From positions 1 to 10,902 of the forward strand of contig DNVQ01000029.1 in the NCBI GenBank assembly GCA_003507475.1: a DNA stretch of 10,902 nt. The letters are read 5' to 3'. The stretch is from Candidatus Moraniibacteriota bacterium. GTDB taxonomy: Bacteria > Patescibacteriota > Minisyncoccia > Moranbacterales > UBA9337. The notes under the pieces are model-generated. The model had not been told where the DNA came from. It saw only the letters and a list, made by a program, of their open reading frames with translations, and did not search any database. Every line of letters starts with the position of its first letter. Position 1 is the first letter of the stretch. Positions 1 through 6,422 of this stretch are shown one piece after another. A program made the position numbers and the translations under genes.

Positions 1-27
1 ATGGCGGTTCGATTCCGCTCACTCGCT
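1..27 (+). tRNA. 3' end of a tRNA, probably tRNA-Gly (partial)
   Basis: Bases 3-19 form a T-arm: stem GGCGG/CCGCT (last pair G-U) around the loop TTCGATT. Bases 20-26 (CACTCGC) would be the 3' acceptor strand and base 27 (T) the discriminator. A GCGAGTG-type acceptor with U73 is typical of bacterial tRNA-Gly, but the anticodon lies outside the window, so the identity is inferred. CCA is not encoded (TCAG follows), so CCA would have to be added after transcription. The 5' part is cut off by the window edge. Confidence 0.68.
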
Positions 28-50
28 CAGAAGTAATTAATTGACAAAAG

Positions 51-56
51 TATAAT
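51..56 (+). promoter_or_regulatory. Candidate -10 box for secG (leaderless-type)
   Basis: A perfect TATAAT lies 11 bases before the secG ATG. Transcription from it would begin about 5 bases before the start codon. No Shine-Dalgarno sequence is present, so the message would be almost leaderless. The nearby TTGACA at 41-46 is only 4 bases away and cannot be its -35 box. The region is so AT-rich that the match may be chance. Confidence 0.25.
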
Positions 57-67
57 AATATTATATT

Positions 68-283
68 ATGAAGTTTACGAATGTATTACAACTAATAGTC
101 TCTGTTCTCTTAATAGTGTCAATCTTGCTTCAAAACAAGGGAACCGGTTTAAGTGCTGTTTTCGGTGGAGATTCAGGGGGATATTATGCCAAAAGAGGAT
201 TTGAAAAATTTTTACTTTATTTTTCTGCCTTGCTGGCTATACTCTTTATTGTTTTGGCAATAGTAAATATTTTTAATAATTAA
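68..283 (+). CDS. secG: Preprotein translocase subunit SecG
   Basis: This 71-residue protein is the small, non-essential partner of SecY and SecE in the Sec translocon, where it assists export across the inner membrane. It has the family layout: a first transmembrane helix at about residues 5-22 followed by QNKG, a cytosolic loop with the conserved GLSAVFGG motif (residues 28-35), a KRGFEK segment, and a second helix at about 47-69. Length is normal for SecG. The ATG start is supported because the first helix begins almost at once. No Shine-Dalgarno sequence precedes it. The gene lies directly downstream of the tRNA. The next open frame begins before or near its stop codon, so the two may be co-transcribed. 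Confidence 0.93.
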   Translation: MKFTNVLQLIVSVLLIVSILLQNKGTGLSAVFGGDSGGYYAKRGFEKFLLYFSALLAILFIVLAIVNIFNN

Positions 284-389
284 CAAAAGTCTTATTAGTA
301 TCAAATTTAGTATTTTTTCAGGAAAAAGTTGGTTTTATATATTAAAAACTTTAAGTTTTAAAGAAAAGTTTTTAGTTTTCGTATTAATC

Positions 390-1994
390 TTGATTTCTTT
401 GTTGGCACTATCTTTTTGGATAGGAAAAATATTTTTATCATTAACCAAGGAAGTTCCTGATTTTGGAGGGGTTTATTCCGAGGGAATCATTGGTCAGCCA
501 AGTTTTATAAATCCAATTTTATCTCAAAGTAATGAGGTGGATGCAGCTCTTTCTAATATTATTTATAGTGGATTGCTCAAAAATGATAAGGATGGTCAAC
601 TTGTAAATGATTTGACTGAAAGATATGAAATTTCTCAAGACAATAAAGAATATACTTTTTATATAAAAAAAGGTGTGAAGTGGCATGACAATCTGGAATT
701 AACGGCAAATGATATTATATTTACTATAAATACATTGACTGACCCTTTGTTTAAGAGTTCTTTGCGTCAAGATTGGCAAGGTGTGAAAATTGAGAAAATT
801 GATGATTATACTGTTAAGTTTATTTTAGAAAATCCTTATTTTGGTTTTTTGGAAAATCTAACTTTGGGAATTTTGCCTGAGCATATCTGGAAAAATATAG
901 ATCATGATAAGTTTCATTTAGTTAAATATAATCTAGAACCGGTAGGTACAGGCCCATATAAATACGCTAGTCATCATAAAGATTCGGATGGAAATATTTT
1001 GGATTATAAAATCGTTGCTTTTAAGGAATATTCTGGAGAAAGTTCTTATATAGGAGAGATTAATTTTAATTTTTATTCTAATGAACAATTCTTAGTAGAT
1101 GCTTATAACAGTAAAAAAATAAGTGGAATTAGCAATATTTCTTCACAGAATGGAAATTTAGAGATTTTTAGAAAAAACACCTCTTTGTATGAAATAAAAA
1201 TACCGTGGTCATTTTCTGTGTTTTTCAATAGAAATAAAAGTGTAGCTTTAGCAAATAAGGAGGTCAGAACGGCGTTGGATTTGTCCACGGATAAACAGCA
1301 AGTAATAAATGATGCCTTAAGAGGAAAGGCAGTTTCGCTAGAAGCACCATTTTTTACAGGAACTGATGAGTTTAATACTAACTTGCAGAGAAATAATTTT
1401 AATATAGAAGAGGCTAATAAAGTTCTGGATGAAGCAAAATGGGAAAAGGGAAGTGATGGTGTAAGATCAAAAGATGGAGTGAAGATGGAGTTTAGATTGT
1501 TAACCGTTGATTCTCCTGATTTAGTAAAAATAGCTGAAATTTTAAAGACCCAATGGGAAAAAATCGGCGCAGTTGTTCATGTTGAATCATTTGATTTTTC
1601 TGATATACAGCAAAATTATATCAAGCCAAGGGAATATGATGCTATTTTGGTGGGACAAGATTCTAGTTTTAGCGTAGATCCTTATTCTTTCTGGCATTCT
1701 AGCCAGAAAAAAGATCCAGGATTAAATTTGGCATTGTTTGATGATACCGAGGCAGATAAATTAATTGAAGAAGCTCGCGCAGAAGTTAATAAACAAGAGC
1801 GAGTAAATAAATATTATAAATTTCAAGAAATTATAAAAGATCAAGTTCCGGCAGTATTTTTGTTTTCACCATATTATTTATATGTAGTAGATAGCAAGGT
1901 TAAGGGCGTGGAGATTGAAAGAATAAATTCATCACAATTTCGTTTTTCAAATATTAATAAGTGGTATATAAAAACCAAAAGAGTTAGGAAGTAG
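390..1994 (+). CDS. Family 5 (peptide/oligopeptide-type) extracellular solute-binding protein, membrane-anchored
   Basis: The product resembles DppA/OppA-type binding proteins (SBP_bac_5), which capture peptides or similar ligands outside the membrane. Family signatures, numbered from the TTG at 390, are FGGVYSEGIIGQPSFINP (about 25-42), VKWHD (96-100), LTANDIIFT (104-112) and PVGTGPY (184-190). An N-terminal hydrophobic helix lacks a lipobox cysteine, so it probably stays as an uncleaved anchor. The start is doubtful. The frame is open back to 267 and encodes a plausible cytosolic Lys-rich lead-in (FKEKFLVF, 357-380) before the helix, but it holds no ATG, GTG or TTG upstream of 390. The true start may be a rare codon such as ATT at 294, or there may be a sequence error. 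No permease or ATPase gene is in the window, so ligand and transport partners are unknown. Confidence 0.85.
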   Translation: MISLLALSFWIGKIFLSLTKEVPDFGGVYSEGIIGQPSFINPILSQSNEVDAALSNIIYSGLLKNDKDGQLVNDLTERYEISQDNKEYTFYIKKGVKWHDNLELTANDIIFTINTLTDPLFKSSLRQDWQGVKIEKIDDYTVKFILENPYFGFLENLTLGILPEHIWKNIDHDKFHLVKYNLEPVGTGPYKYASHHKDSDGNILDYKIVAFKEYSGESSYIGEINFNFYSNEQFLVDAYNSKKISGISNISSQNGNLEIFRKNTSLYEIKIPWSFSVFFNRNKSVALANKEVRTALDLSTDKQQVINDALRGKAVSLEAPFFTGTDEFNTNLQRNNFNIEEANKVLDEAKWEKGSDGVRSKDGVKMEFRLLTVDSPDLVKIAEILKTQWEKIGAVVHVESFDFSDIQQNYIKPREYDAILVGQDSSFSVDPYSFWHSSQKKDPGLNLALFDDTEADKLIEEARAEVNKQERVNKYYKFQEIIKDQVPAVFLFSPYYLYVVDSKVKGVEIERINSSQFRFSNINKWYIKTKRVRK

Positions 1995-2037
1995 GGTCTA
2001 GAAAATTAGGATTTTAGGAAAGTAGGAGAGTGGTAGG
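1985..2037 (+). repeat. TAGG-rich low-complexity tract
   Basis: Six TAGG motifs occur in 53 bases (starting at 1985, 1992, 2007, 2015, 2023 and 2034), beginning inside the last codons of the binding-protein gene. A similar TAG-rich tract follows the second pilin-fusion gene (10179-10206). Function is unknown. Confidence 0.45.
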
Positions 2038-2100
2038 CTAAAATATCGAGATGTTATATTGTTTTTAAAAGAAACAAAATAAAGAAATAAGATACAGACA

Positions 2101-2148
2101 CTTGCCTGCTCGCCTCGTTAAGCTCAGCGAAGCGGGTTAGTAGGCAGG
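2101..2148. repeat. GC-rich imperfect palindrome (hairpin element)
   Basis: The outer arms 2101-2110 and 2139-2148 pair over 10 bp with two G-U pairs. The inner arms 2111-2117 (CGCCTCG) and 2128-2134 (CGAAGCG) pair with one mismatch. The element is far more GC-rich than its surroundings and not coding. It resembles the interspersed GC-rich palindromes seen between genes in many CPR genomes, but only one copy is present here. No T-tract follows, so it is a poor Rho-independent terminator. Confidence 0.6.
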
Positions 2149-2160
2149 AATTCTAAACAT

Positions 2161-2214
2161 CAAATTAAAAACATCGAAAAAATTATCTGTTTGAAAATTG
2201 TAATTTTTAATTTG
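2161..2214. repeat. AT-rich inverted repeat
   Basis: An 11-base perfect inverted repeat (CAAATTAAAAA at 2161-2171 and its complement at 2204-2214) encloses a 32-base spacer. It lies just after the GC-rich palindrome. In such AT-rich DNA it could be chance. Confidence 0.35.
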
Positions 2215-2315
2215 TTTGTAACTTGTTTCTTGTGAGTTGGAAATTTGCATAGTTTTTATTATTATATTGTTTTAATGCTTTAATGTTGTATGTTAAAATT
2301 TTTAATGTGTCATAT

Positions 2316-2360
2316 GCTAATCCCTACTGCGCTAAAAAGCTACTAGGCTAATAAACTAAT
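2316..2360 (+). repeat. CTA-rich low-complexity tract
   Basis: CTA/CTAA motifs recur throughout, ending with CTAATAAACTAA at 2348-2359. A near-identical CTAATAACTAAA occurs at 10326-10337, just before the small pilin gene. The tract is the complementary counterpart of the TAG-rich tract at the left end of the same gap. Function is unknown. Confidence 0.42.
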
Positions 2361-2425
2361 TTAAAAATTAAATAAAATAAATATTGATTGTAATAATTAT
2401 TGTAATTAATATTTATAAAATATTT

Positions 2426-3445
2426 ATGAGTACAGATATAGACAAATATAATTTAAAAAAAGTTATCAGTGAAGAATATAAGCAAATTCAAGAGGGTTTA
2501 TCTTTGGCGGGAGATATAAAATTTGATCATAAATTTGATTCAATTATGATTTCTGGGATGGGAGGCTCGGCTTTGCCAGGAAATGTTTTGAGGATTTTTA
2601 TAAATTATACTTTTAAAGATTCAAAAGAAAAAAGATTGCAGGTTTTTCAAAATAGATTCTACGGATTGCCGACGGAGGCTTATGGCAATTGTCTAAATAT
2701 AATTTGTTCTTATTCTGGAAACACTGAAGAGACAATAGCTTCTTTTCAGGAATGTTTAGATAGCAATCTCCCTTGCGTTGGATTTTCTAATGGAGGGAAG
2801 ATAAAAGAAATGTGCTTGGCTAATAATATTCCACACGTAGAAGTCCCTTATCCATTTGATAATTTTCAGCCAAGGATGGCAACTGGATACTTTGTTTTTT
2901 CTATTTTTCAGTTATTGATAAATTCAGGATTGATAAAATTTGATGTCACAAGGTTAAGCGAAGTTTCCGAAAAATTGAGACTGAGAACCAATGAATTGGA
3001 AGAACAAGGAAAAGCTTTGGCTAAAAAACTTGTTGGAGTAACTCCGATAATTTATGCTGGAACATATTTTAAGGCGGTTGCTAATATTTGGAAAATAAAA
3101 ATTAATGAAAATGCTAAGACGCCAGCTTTTTGGGGTTATTTTCCAGAATTGAATCATAATGAGATGGTGGGATTTACTAATCCCCAGGCAAAATTTTTCT
3201 TTGTAATGTTGCTTGATGAAAATGATCATCCTCAAAACATAAAACGTTTTATGGTGACGAAGGAATTAATGGAAAAAAGAGGAATGGAGAGCGAAATTAT
3301 TAAAATCACTGGTGATAACACATTTGAAAAAGTTTTTGCCACCCTGCTCTTGGGGGATTGGACATCTTATTACCTAGCGCTCGAATACGGAATAGATCCC
3401 ACTCCAGTTGATATGGTGGAAGAATTTAAAGAATTAATAAAATAA
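2426..3445 (+). CDS. Bifunctional phosphoglucose/phosphomannose isomerase (SIS family)
   Basis: This cytosolic enzyme would interconvert fructose-6-phosphate with glucose-6-phosphate and mannose-6-phosphate, feeding glycolysis and sugar-nucleotide synthesis. The 339-residue chain from ATG 2426 has two SIS subdomains. GMGGS (44-48) and SYSGNTEET (95-103) form the sugar-phosphate site. NENAKTPAF (from about 227) and ELNHNE (241-246) form the catalytic region. Glu228 and His244 are 16 residues apart, the spacing of the catalytic Glu and His in archaeal PGI/PMI enzymes. The C-terminal part matches the bact-PGI_C domain (DWTSYYLALEYGIDPTPV). A TTG start at 2384 would add 14 residues of hydrophobic AT-codon noise and was rejected. 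No Shine-Dalgarno sequence is present. A TATAAA sits at 2414-2419. The gene appears to be its own unit, with long gaps on both sides. Confidence 0.9.
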   Translation: MSTDIDKYNLKKVISEEYKQIQEGLSLAGDIKFDHKFDSIMISGMGGSALPGNVLRIFINYTFKDSKEKRLQVFQNRFYGLPTEAYGNCLNIICSYSGNTEETIASFQECLDSNLPCVGFSNGGKIKEMCLANNIPHVEVPYPFDNFQPRMATGYFVFSIFQLLINSGLIKFDVTRLSEVSEKLRLRTNELEEQGKALAKKLVGVTPIIYAGTYFKAVANIWKIKINENAKTPAFWGYFPELNHNEMVGFTNPQAKFFFVMLLDENDHPQNIKRFMVTKELMEKRGMESEIIKITGDNTFEKVFATLLLGDWTSYYLALEYGIDPTPVDMVEEFKELIK

Positions 3446-3787
3446 ATTTTCCCCTTAGATTGATTTAAAGATAAATAAAATTAATTTTTTATTTATCGAA
3501 TAAGTACGTCTATTAAAATAAATAAAACTTTTTATCTTTATAAGGTTAGATGTTTAAACTAAGCGTACAGATAGGTCTCAGTAAATATTATTTTTCGTTC
3601 CTTAATTCATCCTCAAGAGATGCAAAAATAATATCTCACTGAAAGCTAAAAACCAAAAGTGATGCTTTAAATATAAAAGTATTACTTGATTTAAGAAAAT
3701 TATCTTGTGCTTTATCACAGGAATATAATAATAACAAAAATTTATGATAGTGAATTTTTTACTGCATATGATTTTTACTAGTAGAAT
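3446..3787 (+). promoter_or_regulatory. Structured gap / possible 5' leader of RNase J with four hairpins
   Basis: This 342-base stretch has no credible gene but holds four successive hairpins. (1) 3470-3479 pairs with 3488-3497 (10 bp); 3466-3475 can instead pair with 3531-3540, a competing fold. (2) 3585-3595 pairs with 3624-3634 (11 bp), extended past a small internal loop by 3578-3582/3638-3642. (3) 3657-3668 pairs with 3676-3687 (12 bp with two G-U pairs, 7-base loop). (4) 3704-3709 pairs with 3716-3721. It could be an autoregulatory leader or a small RNA. A perfect TATAAT at 3724-3729 is an alternative promoter that would leave most hairpins outside the message. Confidence 0.42.
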
Positions 3788-5629
3788 ATGAATAATAAGG
3801 AAGTCGCAAAAACTTTGGCCATAAAATTATTGGGCCAAAAAATAAAGGAAAACAGGGACAAGCAGAAAGATGATGGCAGAAATAATCCAAACAAAAGAAG
3901 TCACCATTTAACAAATATTTCCAAAAACGAAACTCGAAAGGAGTTTCCAAAAATTAAGGGACTAAGAATTATTCCCTTGGGTGGTCAAGAGGAAGTAGGA
4001 AGAAACATGACTGTTTTTGAATATGGGAACGATATTGTCATCTTGGATATGGGAATTCAATTTCCAGAAGAAGATATGCCGGGAGTTGACTATATTGTCC
4101 CTGATGTATCTTATTTAAAAGGAAAAGAAGACAGAATTAGGGGTGTTATTTTTAGCCATGGTCATCTTGATCATATTGGAGCCGCTCCAATTCTTTTGAA
4201 ACAGTTAAATTATCCCTCTATTGTGGGACGTGATTTTACATTGGCTTTGATTAAGAAAAAGATGGAAGATTATGAAAAAGATTCCATAGGAAGATTGAAA
4301 ATAATTAACATTAAAAATGTTGAGCAAAAAATTACTCTAGGGGTATTTAAGGTTAGTTTTTTTAAGGTGGAGCATTCAGTGATGGATGCTGTGGGTGTTG
4401 TTTTGGAGACTCCAGACGGAACAGTGATTCACCCCGGTGACTGGACGATTGGAAGAGACGAAAAAGGCCAAAGAACTGTTTCCTATGAATACCTTTCCAA
4501 GTTGCCGAGGCCGACAGTTTTAATGCTGGAGAGTTTGGGTGCTACCGATAGGAGTGAGGATGATGCCCCAGAAAGTAAGATGTATGAAAATTTAGAAAAA
4601 ATAATCAGTACGCCTAAGGGTAAAGTTATCATTGCTACTTTCTCTTCTCAAGTAGAAAGAATTGGAAAAATTCTTGAAATTTGTCACAAAGTAGGCAAGA
4701 AAGTAGCCCTTGATGGTTATAGTATGAAAACAAATGTTGAAATAGCCAGACAATTGGGATACATTAAACCAGCTAAGGACGTTCTTATCGATATGAAAGA
4801 TGTTACCAAATATTCAGAAAATAAATTGGTAATAATTTGTACCGGTGCCCAGGGTGAGGGTAATGCTGTTTTATCGAGAATCGTAAATGGCAATCATCGT
4901 CACATAAAAATAAACAAGCATGACAGTATAGTTTTTTCATCCTCGGTTATTCCTGGAAACGAAAGAACTATTCAAAGATTAAAGGATAATCTTTATCGTA
5001 AGTGTGACAATGTAATTCATACCGACATGATGGATGTGCACATAAGCGGACATTGTAATGCTTCTGATATTAAGACAGTTATTCAACAAATAAAGCCAGA
5101 TTACTATTTGCCAGTTTATGCTAACCATTATTTCCTAAAAGAAGCAGCAAAATTAGCTATAGAAGTTGGATTTAAAAAGGAAAATATTTTTGTTTTGGAT
5201 AACGGAAATATTTTGCAGTTACATAAAAATAAAGCCGAAATAATAAAGGAAAAAGCTAAGACAGATTATATCTTTATCGATGGTTTGGGTGTGGGAGATA
5301 TTGGGCAAGTTGTATTGCGCGACAGACAGGTATTGGCTCAAGATGGGATGTTTGTGATTACAGTTATTATCGATAGCAAGACTAAGAAAATTTCAGGTGG
5401 CATTCAAATAACATCTCGCGGATTTATTTATGTTAAGGAAAACTTTGACTTAGTTAATGCGACCAAAGAAGTGGTAAAGAAAGTGGTAGCTAAAAATACC
5501 AACAAAGATGATAAATCAAAAATAAACTGGGTGATGTTGAATAATGAAATCAGGGAAGAAGTTGGAAAATATCTTTTCAAGAAGACAGAGAGACGTCCGA
5601 TGGTGTTGCCTAATGTGATTGAAATTTGA
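3788..5629 (+). CDS. rnj: Ribonuclease J (metallo-beta-lactamase/beta-CASP family)
   Basis: RNase J is the main 5'-to-3' exonuclease/endonuclease of bacteria lacking RNase E and acts in cytosolic mRNA decay and rRNA maturation. The 613-residue protein has a basic 58-residue N-terminal extension, then the beta-lactamase core: GGQEEVGRN (65-73), the HxHxDH motif (His124, His126, Asp128, His129), His196, and Asp218 in HPGDW. The beta-CASP insertion includes ATFSSQVERI and SSVIPGNE. Motif B is SGH with His422. At motif C, usually PVHGE, the sequence is PVYAN, with Tyr444 exactly 22 residues after His422; this residue is normally a metal-binding histidine. The C-terminal domain contains SRGFIYV. 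All other core motifs are intact. The ATG lacks a Shine-Dalgarno sequence. A TTTTTT-type terminator candidate follows. Confidence 0.94.
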   Translation: MNNKEVAKTLAIKLLGQKIKENRDKQKDDGRNNPNKRSHHLTNISKNETRKEFPKIKGLRIIPLGGQEEVGRNMTVFEYGNDIVILDMGIQFPEEDMPGVDYIVPDVSYLKGKEDRIRGVIFSHGHLDHIGAAPILLKQLNYPSIVGRDFTLALIKKKMEDYEKDSIGRLKIINIKNVEQKITLGVFKVSFFKVEHSVMDAVGVVLETPDGTVIHPGDWTIGRDEKGQRTVSYEYLSKLPRPTVLMLESLGATDRSEDDAPESKMYENLEKIISTPKGKVIIATFSSQVERIGKILEICHKVGKKVALDGYSMKTNVEIARQLGYIKPAKDVLIDMKDVTKYSENKLVIICTGAQGEGNAVLSRIVNGNHRHIKINKHDSIVFSSSVIPGNERTIQRLKDNLYRKCDNVIHTDMMDVHISGHCNASDIKTVIQQIKPDYYLPVYANHYFLKEAAKLAIEVGFKKENIFVLDNGNILQLHKNKAEIIKEKAKTDYIFIDGLGVGDIGQVVLRDRQVLAQDGMFVITVIIDSKTKKISGGIQITSRGFIYVKENFDLVNATKEVVKKVVAKNTNKDDKSKINWVMLNNEIREEVGKYLFKKTERRPMVLPNVIEI

Positions 5630-5665
5630 TGTTTTTTCATTTTCATTGTAAAATATAGAAAAAGG

Positions 5666-5693
5666 AATATTTTATATTTTGAAAATATTTTTT
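5666..5693 (+). terminator. Candidate terminator after RNase J
   Basis: An 8-bp perfect inverted repeat (AATATTTT at 5666-5673 and AAAATATT at 5682-5689) is followed by a run of six T ending at 5693. The layout fits a Rho-independent terminator, but the stem is made only of A-T pairs and would be weak. Confidence 0.3.
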
Positions 5694-5797
5694 GTTAAAA
5701 CAAATAATTCATCAAGGGAACTTACTTTTTATTAATTTAAATATGTAGGTTTGATTAAATTAATTTTTTCACAGTGCTTGTGTAAATTTTAATATAT

Positions 5798-6385
5798 ATG
5801 CAAGAAAACAAAAATCAATCAGACAACGTGGTCAATCTTAATGTTGATAATGAAAAGCTTAGCTTTGTGGATCCCCGTGAGATAATAAAAATAGCTGAAA
5901 TTAAGCCGGGACAAAAAGTGGCTGATTTTGGATGCGGACCAGGATATTTTTCTTTGCCAGCGGCGGAGGCCGTAGGAGAGGGCGGTATGGTCTATGCTTT
6001 TGATGTATTGCCTTCGGCTCTGGAAGCTATAGCGGGACGTGTTAAAATTAAAAATATCGATAACGTCATAATTAGGCGAGTTAATCTGGAGAAAGAAAAT
6101 GGAACAGGTTTGGAAAATGATAGTATTGATTGGGTTATTTTGAAGGATGTATTATTTCAAAATAAGAATAAAAATTCTATTTTAAAAGAAGCCAAAAGGA
6201 TATTAAAAAGCGGAGGCAATGTCTTGATAATGGAGTGGAATGAAAATATTTTTATTGGACCAGAGAAAAAGGTAAGGGTGTCAAAAGAAGAATTAACTGA
6301 AGTGGTTTTTGATGAGGGGTTTGTTTTTAAAAAACAAACTAATGCGGGAGATTATCATTATATTGTAATTGCTTCTAAGGTGTAA
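5798..6385 (+). CDS. Class I SAM-dependent methyltransferase
   Basis: The 195-residue protein has a Rossmann-type methyltransferase fold (Methyltransf_11/31-like). Motif I is VADFGCGPG (41-49), the glycine-rich AdoMet loop. Asp69 in YAFDV is placed to bind the ribose hydroxyls. DWVILKDVLFQ (111-121) matches motif IV, and LKSGGNVLIMEW (136-147) matches the post-motif-IV strand region. The chain ends soon after the last strand with no extra substrate-recognition domain, so the methylated substrate cannot be inferred. The protein appears soluble and cytosolic. The ATG start gives a short polar N-terminal lead (20-25 residues) before the core. No Shine-Dalgarno sequence is present. The sugar-binding lipoprotein gene begins 37 bases downstream, suggesting co-transcription but not a shared function. 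Confidence 0.85.
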   Translation: MQENKNQSDNVVNLNVDNEKLSFVDPREIIKIAEIKPGQKVADFGCGPGYFSLPAAEAVGEGGMVYAFDVLPSALEAIAGRVKIKNIDNVIIRRVNLEKENGTGLENDSIDWVILKDVLFQNKNKNSILKEAKRILKSGGNVLIMEWNENIFIGPEKKVRVSKEELTEVVFDEGFVFKKQTNAGDYHYIVIASKV

Positions 6386-6422
6386 CTTTTTAAATTTAAC
6401 AAAAAATAGATTTAATTTATTT

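Larger units (their letters stand above)
1995..2425. other. Non-coding gap between the binding protein and the isomerase
   Basis: No credible gene is visible in this 431-base stretch. It holds, in order, a TAGG-rich tract, a GC-rich palindrome (2101-2148), an AT-rich inverted repeat (2161-2214) and a CTA-rich tract (2316-2360). The open frame can be extended upstream into the gap from the isomerase ATG to a TTG at 2384. The extra residues are only hydrophobic AT-codon noise and are not part of the family, so the gap is taken to run to 2425. Confidence 0.6.

Noticed and set aside
41..69. TTGACA (41-46) and TATTAT (64-69) with ideal 17-base spacing, a textbook sigma-70 promoter
   Set aside because: The -10 box overlaps the secG start codon, so transcription would begin inside the gene, past the only ATG that gives a full SecG N-terminus.
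2384..2425. TTG start at 2384 for the isomerase
   Set aside because: The added 14 residues are a hydrophobic stretch of AT-only codons not expected in this soluble enzyme; ATG 2426 gives a normal start.
5600..5629. Possible UGA recoding (as in some CPR lineages)
   Set aside because: RNase J ends at TGA exactly where the family would end, and no gene here needs UGA read as glycine.
6369..6422. TTG start at 6369 for the sugar-binding lipoprotein
   Set aside because: It overlaps the methyltransferase gene and adds residues before an otherwise normal lipoprotein signal peptide beginning at ATG 6423.
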